Of a DNA stretch of 64,000 bases, positions 24,522 through 33,300 are shown one piece after another (positions within the stretch are counted from its first letter, which is position 1; each line of letters starts with the position of its first letter). The stretch is from IMG/VR virus record IMGVR_UViG_3300028178_000001, positions 28,108 to 92,107 of that record; one strand, given 5' to 3'. The notes below the pieces were generated by a model, which was not told the DNA's origin, did not search any database, and saw only the letters and a list, made by a program, of their open reading frames with translations. The DNA comes from a virus. Both the position numbers and the translations under genes were made by a program.

Positions 24522-24824
24522 ATGAAAATAAACGGTGAAGATGTAAATGTTTTGGAGGAAGGGAAAGAACAATTAACGGATGAAACGGTAGCGAAGTTTT
24601 TTGTGATAAAGAAATTATTCCAGGAGAAGAGATTACCGCCGCACGACAGCAATTATGTGAAATATTTTCTCGAAATGTATAAGATCGGGTTTGATGTTGA
24701 GGAAATGGTTGAGTTCCGAAGTTTTTGTGAGGAGGATTTTGCTGATTGGAAGCGAACACAAATAGCTGAGGATTTTGCGCGGGGGGCTTCGTTTGTAAAT
24801 TTAAAAGAATTAGGGCTTGAGTAA
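24522..24824 (+). CDS. Hypothetical protein
   Basis: This 100-aa acidic protein starts at ATG 24522 after GTGGAGCAA. It shows helical segments (ETVAKFFVIKKLFQEKRLPP) and no known motif. It is followed by the 15-bp palindrome shared with 15034-15048. Confidence 0.55.
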   Translation: MKINGEDVNVLEEGKEQLTDETVAKFFVIKKLFQEKRLPPHDSNYVKYFLEMYKIGFDVEEMVEFRSFCEEDFADWKRTQIAEDFARGASFVNLKELGLE

Positions 24825-24825
24825 T

Positions 24826-24840
24826 TCCGCCAGAGGCGGA
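24826..24840. repeat. Short palindrome TCCGCCAGAGGCGGA, copy 2
   Basis: Identical to the palindrome at 15034-15048 and also placed just after a stop codon. There is no T-run, so it is read as an interspersed repeat. Confidence 0.6.
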
Positions 24841-24856
24841 CACGTAGGGAGTAGGA

Positions 24857-24925
24857 ATGAAAACAGAAAGCATAATTGAGCAGACTAAGAAATTCCGAAT
24901 AATATTTAACGGAATAAAAAGATGA
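24857..24925 (+). CDS. 22-aa leader-like peptide
   Basis: ATG 24857 has GGGAGTAGGA directly upstream, and the TGA overlaps the ATG of the next gene (24922). The basic peptide (MKTESIIEQTKKFRIIFNGI, then KR) has no homology I recognise. Its strong ribosome binding site and ATGA coupling suggest a real translated leader that feeds ribosomes to the next gene. Confidence 0.35.
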   Translation: MKTESIIEQTKKFRIIFNGIKR

Positions 24926-25227
24926 GAGAGTTTATTATTTGTGCGGCGATACATTTTAAGGACGGAGTGAAACGTGAACACCAGCCGAAGAATATTGAGA
25001 GCGGGATTGTAGTGACCGGGAGAAGGCATCATAATTGTTATTTCACCGTGTTTATGTTAAGTGGGGAAAGGTGGAACGCGGTTGAGCATGTTCAGGGGTT
25101 TTTAACTTCCTTGGATAGGTTTGTAACTAGGGCTGAAGGATACGAGATAGCAAAACGGGAAGGACAATTGTTTAGCGGGATGTTGCATGATGATAAACCG
25201 ATACTTATTAGTGAGGAGTTGTATTAA
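24922..25227 (+). CDS. Conserved phage hypothetical protein
   Basis: The 101-aa product contains CAAIHFKDG, a GRRHHNCY motif and GFLTSLDRFVTRAEGYEIA, a combination found in a small-protein family common in diverse phages. The function is unknown; the His/Cys cluster could bind metal. It lies one base before the start of the nuclease-like gene. Confidence 0.65.
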   Translation: MREFIICAAIHFKDGVKREHQPKNIESGIVVTGRRHHNCYFTVFMLSGERWNAVEHVQGFLTSLDRFVTRAEGYEIAKREGQLFSGMLHDDKPILISEELY

Positions 25228-25228
25228 A

Positions 25229-25747
25229 ATGAAGGATAAAATAACAACGCTTGAAATAGAGGCGAGATTAGCCGGGCATTTTAATTACCGGCAGAATTTA
25301 ATTGTACCAAATATTTCTTGGGGGATGAATATACATGAGTGTGATTTGTTGATAGTTACTAAAAGCGGATATGCGACTGAGGTTGAAATTAAAATAAGTA
25401 AGGGAGATCTGAAAAAAGATGCAGAGAAGAAGCATAACCACGAAGATAGATATAACAGGATAAGGCGATTGTATTTTGCAATCCCGGAAAGTTTGACGGA
25501 TTGTATAGAGTTTATCCCGGAACGAGCGGAGATAATAGTTCTAAGTAGGGGCAAGAATTATGGAGAGGATTATCTTTATTGTAGGGTGTTAAGGGAGGCC
25601 AGGGTTAATAATACTTGCAAAAAGTTTACTGATGAGGAACGATTTAATGTTGCAAGATTGGGAACAATGAGAATCTGGGGATTGAAAAGAAAGATAATTA
25701 CAGCGAGGAAGAAAGAAAAAGTTAAAATAGGAGATAGAACAACATGA
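25229..25747 (+). CDS. PD-(D/E)XK nuclease-like protein (MmcB-like)
   Basis: I start it at ATG 25229, which has GAGGAG nearby, not at the in-frame ATG 25187 that would overlap the upstream gene. The 172-aa product has ECDLLIVTKSGYATEVEIKI, the D...E-x-K nuclease core, followed by KGDLKKDAEKKHNH and LYFAIPESL. This order matches MmcB-like or VRR-type nucleases. A repair or branched-DNA cleavage role is possible. It is coupled to the next gene by ATGA. Confidence 0.65.
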   Translation: MKDKITTLEIEARLAGHFNYRQNLIVPNISWGMNIHECDLLIVTKSGYATEVEIKISKGDLKKDAEKKHNHEDRYNRIRRLYFAIPESLTDCIEFIPERAEIIVLSRGKNYGEDYLYCRVLREARVNNTCKKFTDEERFNVARLGTMRIWGLKRKIITARKKEKVKIGDRTT

Positions 25748-26031
25748 ACAAAAAGATAAAAAGAGTTGAGGAACTAGGGGTTAATGGTTGTACGGAAGCG
25801 ATGCACAATAGGGCTATGGAGCTTAAGGCCGAATTAATTAAACGGCTTACTGAGTTGGAGAAAATTAAGAAAAAATCATTGTTGGGAAGGATACTCTGTC
25901 TATTTGGGCTACATTCTTATAGTGAGGAGTATGCCGGATTATTGAACAGGAAATGTAAACGTTGTAGTAAAATAACCCAAGGGAAGCAGGATACTTATGA
26001 TTTGAAAGGAATTAAGATTAAGAAGGGTTGA
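25744..26031 (+). CDS. Small zinc-binding protein (DUF1660-like)
   Basis: The 95-aa product has an N-terminal charged helix and a C-terminal module LCLFGLHSYSEEY...CKRCSK, in which C-x4-H and CxxC would hold one zinc. The CLFGLH pattern is common in small phage and host proteins of the DUF1660 type. Function is unknown. It closes the block before the portal gene. Confidence 0.6.
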   Translation: MNKKIKRVEELGVNGCTEAMHNRAMELKAELIKRLTELEKIKKKSLLGRILCLFGLHSYSEEYAGLLNRKCKRCSKITQGKQDTYDLKGIKIKKG

Positions 26032-26083
26032 ATAAGTTGAATATTCAACCCTAAAAATTAGAAATAAATAAGTAAATCGGATT

Positions 26084-26095
26084 GTTAATACATAG
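26084..26095 (+). promoter_or_regulatory. GTTAATACATAG motif, candidate late promoter
   Basis: The motif gttaatacatag lies in the 76-bp gap before the portal gene, 13 bases ahead of ATG 26108, next to the palindrome gttgaatattcaaccc (26036-26051). It matches the other copies at gene-block starts. Confidence 0.5.
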
Positions 26096-26107
26096 GAACT
26101 CTAAACC

Positions 26108-27925
26108 ATGAACATTTTTTTAGATAAAACCGGACAACCCCAAGCGCAAAATACGGAAAAGCATATTTTAAGCACAGAAGAAATGCTTGACGATATTTTG
26201 CAAGACGACCAGCTGCAGAAACAACTGAATGAGCAGAGTAAGGCGGGCGGGATTGTTTTACCTCTTGCTGAAGAAATGATTTCGACGTTACAAGAAATTG
26301 AAGGGCTTAATTTTGACTATGCAGGGCAACAAAAAATTATTAACTGGGAAAACCAGGACGTTCCATACCGTGTGTTAAGAAAGGCAGGAAATACGGAGGC
26401 GGGGAGACTTGTTAAGAACCATCGCCGGTTAGGTTTAACGCAGTATGGGCGGACACCAAAATCAGACGGGATACAACGAGGGGCAAAATTAGTTTTTAGT
26501 GATCCGGATTATTCCCCCACAAAAGAGGAAAAATTAAAGCTAAGGATTTGGGAGGATAAGATTTTTAAGAATTTCTTTTTCCCGGCAAACGACCGTTGGG
26601 CGAATTTTGCCAAGTTTATAGGAAATGCTTATGAAGATTGGTTTGACCTGGACGATATAACGGCTGAGATACGGAGGGACGGGCTTGGAGACCCACTAGC
26701 GGTACATTTACAAGATCCGATAATTTATAAGCCGGTATTAAAGAAAAGCAGAGTTTACCCAAATTGGAGAGGGGAGGAGGATTATCTAAACCCTTACATT
26801 GAAGATTGGGAAGCGATGGTAACGGGTAAGAGAGCTTTTATTGATGAAGACGAAGTGCCGCTTGAACCGGATTATGTTTTGCATTATAACAATATGCGGC
26901 TAGGAGCAACTACTGATTATCATGTAAGGAAATTCCACTTTTTTACCCGTAGTGATTTTAGATTTGCACAGCGCGGGTACGGGATAGTTGAACAATCCAT
27001 TTCAATTCTAACATACATAATTAATGCGTTAAAAATGAATGCCAGCAATTTTATGAATAATAAATTGCCGAAGGGGTTTGTATTATTCACCGGAGGCGGA
27101 ATTGGGGCAATGCAGCTTGAAAAATTGAAGAAGATAATGAGCGCATACATGGGAGGACTTGCTCCAAACCGTTTCCCGATTCTTGGACTGAATAGCGAAA
27201 AGGGAGATGGTAAATGGGTGGGAATAGGTGGGAACAGCCGCGAGATGGAATACCACCTTTGGATTACTCTTCTATTTTCGATCTTTTGCCGGTTGAGTGG
27301 AACAGATCCGCGGGAAGTGAGTTTAGGGGCTCATTCAGACGCGATAAGACCGCAAAGTATAGGGGAAAAGAGCGCGGACGGTGTTGTAAATGAGAATAAG
27401 GATATGGGGGAAAGAACATTTCTTATCCATCTAAAAGATTCACTGAATGCTACCGATAAATACGGTTTGAATTTATTCCAACAAATTACAAAGATGAGAG
27501 TTGAGCTGGATTTTGCCGGATTTGAGATTGAGGATAAGAAACTTAAGCAGGAGATTACAAAAGGATACTTACAGACAAGTAAATCAATAAACGATGTTTT
27601 AGCGGAAGAGGATAAGGAGAAATATACTTTAATGATTGATGAGGATACAAACCTCTTTGATATCCCGGCAGCTAATTGTGAAGTAGTTAAAAGTGTAATA
27701 CAATTTAAGCTAAATGCCTTTGCACAAAAGCAGGCCGCCGAACAGCAGCAAGCCGCCGAACAGCAGCAAGCCGCAATGGGTGGAGGGATGCCAGGACAGC
27801 CGGGAGCGGGACCAGGTGAGGAAGGTGATCAGAACGGGGAGGGATTAACTGAAGACGATAAAGCATTAATTGAAAAATATAAAGGAGCAAGTAATGTTGA
27901 GATTGATAAGGAATTAAAGCAATGA
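26108..27925 (+). CDS. Portal protein
   Basis: The 605-aa product is the size of phage portal proteins and precedes a MuF-like gene, the usual order. The middle has FHFFTRSDFRFAQRGYGIVE and FTGGGIGAMQLEKLKKIMSA, and LFSIFCRLSGTDPREVSLGA fits the SPP1/PBSX-type portal core, where helices line the channel. The C-terminus is a Gln/Ala-rich repeat (EQQQAA units) and Gly/Pro-rich tail, likely disordered. It forms the dodecameric ring at the head vertex for terminase docking. ATG 26108 follows AGGAACTC. Confidence 0.8.
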   Translation: MNIFLDKTGQPQAQNTEKHILSTEEMLDDILQDDQLQKQLNEQSKAGGIVLPLAEEMISTLQEIEGLNFDYAGQQKIINWENQDVPYRVLRKAGNTEAGRLVKNHRRLGLTQYGRTPKSDGIQRGAKLVFSDPDYSPTKEEKLKLRIWEDKIFKNFFFPANDRWANFAKFIGNAYEDWFDLDDITAEIRRDGLGDPLAVHLQDPIIYKPVLKKSRVYPNWRGEEDYLNPYIEDWEAMVTGKRAFIDEDEVPLEPDYVLHYNNMRLGATTDYHVRKFHFFTRSDFRFAQRGYGIVEQSISILTYIINALKMNASNFMNNKLPKGFVLFTGGGIGAMQLEKLKKIMSAYMGGLAPNRFPILGLNSEKGDGKWVGIGGNSREMEYHLWITLLFSIFCRLSGTDPREVSLGAHSDAIRPQSIGEKSADGVVNENKDMGERTFLIHLKDSLNATDKYGLNLFQQITKMRVELDFAGFEIEDKKLKQEITKGYLQTSKSINDVLAEEDKEKYTLMIDEDTNLFDIPAANCEVVKSVIQFKLNAFAQKQAAEQQQAAEQQQAAMGGGMPGQPGAGPGEEGDQNGEGLTEDDKALIEKYKGASNVEIDKELKQ

Positions 27926-28209
27926 TAAAAATTAAAATGTGGGGGCAGACAGTATTAGAAATAGAGGGGATTGAAACGAAAGGGACAGTAAACAATTTCC
28001 ACTACCGGGATTGTGTTTTCGGGCAGCCGATAATTGTAACGATGAAAAGCGAGGGGACAACAGCACAACGGGAGATAAAAAGAGAGACGATATCCGAAGA
28101 AAAGTATCTTGGTATGGTAAAGGACGTTGCGAACAAGACTGGATTTGACCCAAGTGAAGTTGAGTGGATTTTAAGAGAGGCTGAGGGTTATTTAGGAGGA
28201 GCATCATAA
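27922..28209 (+). CDS. Small hypothetical protein between portal and MuF-like gene
   Basis: This 95-aa ORF is linked to the portal gene by ATGA and to the next gene by a TAATG overlap. Strand-rich N-terminus, helical C-terminus; no family is recognised. Position suggests a head-assembly accessory protein. Confidence 0.6.
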   Translation: MIKIKMWGQTVLEIEGIETKGTVNNFHYRDCVFGQPIIVTMKSEGTTAQREIKRETISEEKYLGMVKDVANKTGFDPSEVEWILREAEGYLGGAS

Positions 28210-29261
28210 TGCTGATTTCGCCGTTAGACGGGAAAATATTGCATCTAAAAGAACTCGGGATGATTGAGGATATACTTTTTAACGAAGTAGTTTCACCGGA
28301 TGAATTTTATAGAGAGCTAACATCATTTCTAAAGAAGAATTACGATCTTGATAATAGGGCAATGTTTACTACCCAGGAACTTGAGCAAGTTGATTCCTTT
28401 ATTAAAAATTATTTCACTACAAAAATAAACGAAGCTAAGATATGGCTTTTACGCGCTTATGTGATGGGACGGTATTTAGCGCATACTGATTTAACCGGAA
28501 ACATCTTCAGGCTTGGAAATTTAAGCAGCTTACCAAAGTATGTAACAGACGCGGCAAAGCAATACGGCTTAAGCATTGAGGAGGCAATGGCATTACAGCA
28601 GGCAGTAGAGGAAAGCGCCGTGCTGATGACAAACACAACGCAGAGCACAATCCAGACGATACGAGAAGCACTTGTAGAAAATGTTAAGACACAAGGGGAC
28701 GGGAAAAAGTTAATTGGAAAGTTGCGGGAACTTTGCAAGGATGATGTTGGAGAAATTAATCGGGATTGGAAAAGGGTTAGCATTACGGAAGCCAATTACA
28801 TTTTTAACAACGGTTATATATCAATGCAGGAAGAGGGCGCTTATGTTGTTGGGCTGAGTATGCCGGATGCCTGCGGGTTTTGTGCGACTGAAATTAATGG
28901 GCAAGTTTTTAAAGTAAGAAAAGATATTCCGCCAGATTACACAACTATGAAGGGGGCAGAGTATGAGAAGTGGGCAAAGGTTTGGGAGACTGAAATTTGG
29001 GTAGGGAAAAACAATTACGGCAGAAGTACGAGCATTCGGAAACGGATTGACAAGAACCGCGGGAACAAGGAAGATAATTTACGAGAGAAAGAACATCACG
29101 AACATTCGATGCCAACTTGTCCCGCACACCCAGAATGTCATTGTAGATGGGTTAGTATAAAACCTAAATTTATGTGGATAGATGAGCATGGGCAAATGAG
29201 AGCGCGGGTTGAGGATGAGGATGCTTGGCAGGAATGGTATGAGGAAACAATTACGAATTAG
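28209..29261 (+). CDS. MuF/SPP1 gp7-like head morphogenesis protein
   Basis: The 350-aa product has helical N-terminal segments, a WKRVSITEANYIFNNGY motif, GFCATEINGQVF, and C-terminal MPTCPAHPECHCRWVSI, the Cys/His pattern typical of MuF minor head proteins (H-P-x-C-x-C-R). In SPP1 and Mu these bind the portal and enter the host with the DNA. The position directly after the portal gene agrees. The end is followed by a heptamer repeat tract. Confidence 0.8.
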   Translation: MLISPLDGKILHLKELGMIEDILFNEVVSPDEFYRELTSFLKKNYDLDNRAMFTTQELEQVDSFIKNYFTTKINEAKIWLLRAYVMGRYLAHTDLTGNIFRLGNLSSLPKYVTDAAKQYGLSIEEAMALQQAVEESAVLMTNTTQSTIQTIREALVENVKTQGDGKKLIGKLRELCKDDVGEINRDWKRVSITEANYIFNNGYISMQEEGAYVVGLSMPDACGFCATEINGQVFKVRKDIPPDYTTMKGAEYEKWAKVWETEIWVGKNNYGRSTSIRKRIDKNRGNKEDNLREKEHHEHSMPTCPAHPECHCRWVSIKPKFMWIDEHGQMRARVEDEDAWQEWYEETITN

Positions 29262-29285
29262 GAATTAGGAATTAGGAATTAGGAG
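29256..29285 (+). repeat. Heptamer tract (GAATTAG)n
   Basis: Three to four copies of gaattag follow the MuF-like stop and end in ttaggag, supplying the Shine-Dalgarno of ATG 29295. Confidence 0.7.
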
Positions 29286-29294
29286 AAAATAATA

Positions 29295-29468
29295 ATGAAA
29301 GATTTGATTGAAAAAGTAAAAGTATTTTTAAGCGGATTGCTCCCAAATAAGGCGGAGAAGAAAAGGCCCGTTATAATTAAAAAGATTGAACCAGGCGCGG
29401 CAAAGAAAAAGAAAGTAGTTAAGAAAACGGTAGTGCATATAAAGTTAAAAGGAAAGGGACGAAAATGA
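29295..29468 (+). CDS. Small lysine-rich protein
   Basis: The 57-aa ORF starts at ATG 29295 with TTAGGAG from the repeat tract and is coupled to the next gene by ATGA (29465-29468). About one third of residues are Lys; the N-terminus is amphipathic (LIEKVKVFLSGLL). Nucleic-acid or membrane association is possible. No family is recognised. Confidence 0.55.
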   Translation: MKDLIEKVKVFLSGLLPNKAEKKRPVIIKKIEPGAAKKKKVVKKTVVHIKLKGKGRK

Positions 29469-29854
29469 TAACTGCAATAATGTTTGGTTTGTTGTTTGTG
29501 GTGTTTGCGGCTTTAGCAGAAAGCTTTGAATATGCAGAGCGTTATGTTGTCACGGATATTTTACGCGATAAATATTTAAGTAAACTTTGGCATTGGTTCC
29601 AACTGTTTGAAAGAATATTCGCGATCACATTTGGTTTTAGTTTGGCATATTCAATGGACCTAGGAGACGCTATTAAGGTAATATTCTTAATAGCGTCCAT
29701 TTTTTGGATAGCCTATGACGGAGCGATAAATATTGCACGGAATAAAAATATTTTTTTTATCAGCGGAGAGAGCACAAGCGCGTTTGACCCTTTTGCTTAT
29801 CCTTGGTTGAAGATCGGGTTATTAATTACTTCAATTATTTTATTGCTAATATAG
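29465..29854 (+). CDS. Integral membrane protein, unknown
   Basis: The 129-aa product has about four hydrophobic segments (IMFGLLFVVFAALA, IFAITFGFSLAYS, VIFLIASIFWIAY, LKIGLLITSIILLLI) and would sit in the host membrane. Size and topology are compatible with holin-like or superinfection proteins, but nothing specific is recognised. A strong terminator-like hairpin lies within the coding sequence at 29666-29705. Confidence 0.6.
   Translation: MITAIMFGLLFVVFAALAESFEYAERYVVTDILRDKYLSKLWHWFQLFERIFAITFGFSLAYSMDLGDAIKVIFLIASIFWIAYDGAINIARNKNIFFISGESTSAFDPFAYPWLKIGLLITSIILLLI
29666..29705 (+). terminator. Intragenic terminator-like hairpin
   Basis: gacgctattaag (29666-29677) and cttaatagcgtc (29686-29697) form a perfect 12-bp stem with an 8-nt loop, followed by catttttt. 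This has the form of an intrinsic terminator on the + strand but lies inside the membrane protein gene, so it may attenuate transcription. Confidence 0.5.
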
Positions 29855-29865
29855 GAAAAAGAAAA

Positions 29866-30336
29866 ATGGACGAAAAAGATTCACTTGTAAAAGAGTTTAA
29901 CAACGAACTATTCAAAGCAGATTATAATGAGTTCAAAGAAGAAATTAGAGAAAAGATTGGTCACATAGGGGATAAGTTTGACCGCATTATAAATAAACTT
30001 GATAACCTTGACATGGTTTACATTGTGAATGGGGGAAGTGACGGGAAAGAAGTTGGATGGAAGAGGAAAGATTTGTTCCAGGTACTTTATGATAATGGTG
30101 TGAAGAAAACGAAGATGATGGAAGAAATGTTTAAGAGGGAAATTGGAGAGCTTAAAAGATTGATTACGCAACATATTGACAGTGGGTTTAAAAGCGGTGT
30201 TAACAAATTAAGCTGGTGGGGAACAAAGCTATTACCGATTATCATTGTAACGGGAATAGTGTTATCGCTAATATTTGTATTGTTGGGACAGCATGAGCTT
30301 GCAGAGAAAATACAAACTTTAACAAAAAATAATTAG
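29866..30336 (+). CDS. Tail-anchored membrane protein, unknown
   Basis: I start it at ATG 29866 after AGGAAAAAG. The 156-aa product has a charged helical body and one C-terminal membrane segment (LLPIIIVTGIVLSLIFVLLG, about residues 118-137). The coiled helical region and single anchor resemble phage spanin- or Bdr-like accessory proteins, without firm homology. It lies next to another membrane protein. Confidence 0.6.
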   Translation: MDEKDSLVKEFNNELFKADYNEFKEEIREKIGHIGDKFDRIINKLDNLDMVYIVNGGSDGKEVGWKRKDLFQVLYDNGVKKTKMMEEMFKREIGELKRLITQHIDSGFKSGVNKLSWWGTKLLPIIIVTGIVLSLIFVLLGQHELAEKIQTLTKNN

Positions 30337-30346
30337 AGTTGATGAA

Positions 30347-33300
30347 ATGATTTCTTACAAATTACCGGATTATGAAGGCGGATTTATTACCAAATCAGTT
30401 GAATGTAATTGCATTGTTACGCGGGATGCTAACGGGTACTTACTAGGGAGTAAACCGGTTAATTGTGTAAAGAAGGGAGTTAATACCAACTTTGGGAAAG
30501 TTGTGGATTATTCAACTAATTATGTTGTTCTAAAAAATGGCTCGAATGTTAAACGGGTGAGACGGGAAGATCTGAACAATATTTTGTTAAAAAGTTTGGA
30601 CCAACCGGAAGTTATATCTGAAGAGATAAAAGTATCGGGGAGTTTTGAAACTTTAGCGGGGAAGGTTTTGGTTAAAAGTGAAAGTGAAATTGTTCGTGAC
30701 TTACTTACCGATCCGGATAAAGTTTTAGCCAGGGGGAATAGCATAATTTTTTCTAAAACCAAAAATGGGGTAGAATATGAAGCTGAAGCAGTAAAGAAAG
30801 GATTGCTTGCAAAATCATTGTTATTAAAGGGGATTACATCAAAAGAATTAGTTGTAACGAAAAGAATATTATTCAAAGGGGTAGCGTTGTCTTTAAAGAC
30901 TCCGAAAGTATTTAATTTGAATAGTTCACCGGCGGGGAGCAGTGGAAGTGCATGGAACGCAAAAGGAGGGATGAAACCAAATCATAAATACATTGAACGA
31001 AAACCGGCGAAGAGCGGAGACGGTTATATTTATTTGTATGAACTTCCTTCCGGTAAAAAGGAATGGAGAGATGAGGCGGGAAAAGCGGTTGAGGGAGGTC
31101 AAGCGAGCGCGGATTATCAGTTAGAAGAGTTTAAGGTTGGTGATATTGTAAGACAAGGAGAACGGCTTGGAAGAATAAAGGAATCTTCTACAAACATGCT
31201 TGCGGTAAATTTTGGGGGAGAGATGAAAGTGATCAACAAAAAAGAGCATGTTGAAAAGGTTAAGCAACACCAATTGATGAGAGAAGGGGATACGATGTTG
31301 TATGAGGGAAACGATGCAAAAATACTCCGTGTAACCGGGAAAGCAGCATTGATAAACACGGCTGATAATAAGCTGAAGGTGATAAATCTTGAGAAACAAC
31401 TCGAGAAATACGAGCCCCAAAAAGATGAGAAACGATTAAATAAATACAGTGATGTATACCAGGGAGAAGCAGAGCGAAGAGCCGGACAAGGAGGAGCGGA
31501 TAATTACAATATCAGTTATGAAGAACAGCCGGGGTATAAGGATTTTATAAACAACGCAAAGCAAACCGGATTTGGGAGGAAAAGCGATCTTGAAATGGTT
31601 AAGCGAATAGAGACCGGGAACCGTTTACGAACAGTCCGGTGGGACTATAACCCGGAGACACAAGATATTAGTTTTATGGTTGACGGAGTTGAGGATTATC
31701 CGTTAAGTTTTATGGGGAAGAAATACAAAATTAGGGATATTACCGATGAAGGGTATAGTTTGGAGGATGCAGAAACAAAAGAAAAAGGTTTATTCTTATC
31801 GCACAAAGATTATGCAGCTCATTCGAAAGATAATGAAATGCGAACTGATTTGAAGCATGAAAAGGTTGGAGGAGTAAACGGATATGAGGTTGTAAAAGAA
31901 CCAGCCAGAACTTTTAGTTTTAAGCCGAAATATACTGAAGAGGAAAGGGCAAGATTTGATAAACGCGGCGGAAGCCGGCCCAGCCGTTGGACACGGGGGA
32001 AAGAACGGAGTTTGCAAAGCACAGAGGAAAAGAAACGATTAGTTGAGGCACTAGCCGAACAACGTAAAAAGAATCTTGAAGTTTTGGGGACAAAAGATTT
32101 TGCAGATTTTGAAAAGCTGCACAAGGAGAAAGGATTTTCAATTGGAGAGAATAGATTTCATGCTGTAAAAGAAATTGAGGCAGGAGGAAGAACTTTTAGA
32201 ATAAAAAGTCAATTTAAACCGGATAAAATGAGTTGGGAAACATCGATCGATGGACCGGTTAAAAAATTACAGTTGGGAGAAAAGCATTTACCGATAACGG
32301 ATATATCGAAGGATAAAGTTTTTTACCATGAAGGAGGGGATGAAAAAAGTATATCCTTTGATGAGCTGAAGACCATTAACGGGAAAAGTTTGTTTGAACC
32401 GACAAAAGAGAGCAAAGGAATTGTAAGTAATTTAGATCCGATGAAGATTTATTTTGGTGATAAGGATGTAACAAGCGGTATTTATGAAATAGTTGAGGCA
32501 AAGGATTTAGTAGCTTCTCATAAACCGGATGGAACCCCAAATAAAGATTATCAGATATCAGACGCGCAGAACAGAGACCGCAGCACTCCGCAAAGTATTG
32601 CACAAATAAACAAGATTGCAACTAATCCAAATTTTGATTTCCTAAGCGACAGCAAGACCGCACAGGACGGTGCACCTATTGTTGACGAAGATTATAACGT
32701 TATTGCCGGGAATGGGCGGGGAATAGGCGTACAGCAGCATTACGACAATAAAGGGGAGAAATACCGGAGCGATCTTTTAAAGAATGCCGGGAAATATGGT
32801 TTTAGCGCTGAGGATGTTGAGAAGATGGAACAGCCGGTTTTGGTGAGGCGAACGAATGTTGACGCGAAGGAGGCGCAACGACTGGGAGCAATAAGTAATA
32901 CTTCAAATATGCTCGCAACGGAGGAACGGGAAGCAGCGAAAGGAAAAGCAACGAGAATTGACGACGCAACGTTTAACAATTTATCAGGAATGTTTACTTC
33001 GGCTGAGGGAGTACACGAAACACTTAACCAATATCTTGATGAAATTGGACCGGATATTGTGAATGAATTGCTTAAGAAGAAAATAATCCCGGAGAATGAA
33101 GCGCACTTGTACATTGATCCAAAGAGCGGAAAGATGGATGCAGGGCATAAGGAAAAGGTTAAGCAGATATTAACGCAATCGGTTTTGGGAGAGAGCAGCC
33201 AGCATTTTGAGAAGATACCGGAAGCGGCAAGGGCGGGAACGGTTAAAAGTCTTGGAGATATTTTTGCGCTGAAGGGGAAAGCCGGTGATATTGTTCCTAA

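Noticed and set aside
24304-25032. Minus-strand open frames (for example 24304-25032, 33459-32740, 13334-14128)
   Set aside because: They mirror well-supported + strand genes, lack ribosome binding sites and encode low-complexity peptides rich in Ser, Leu and Phe typical of antisense frames.
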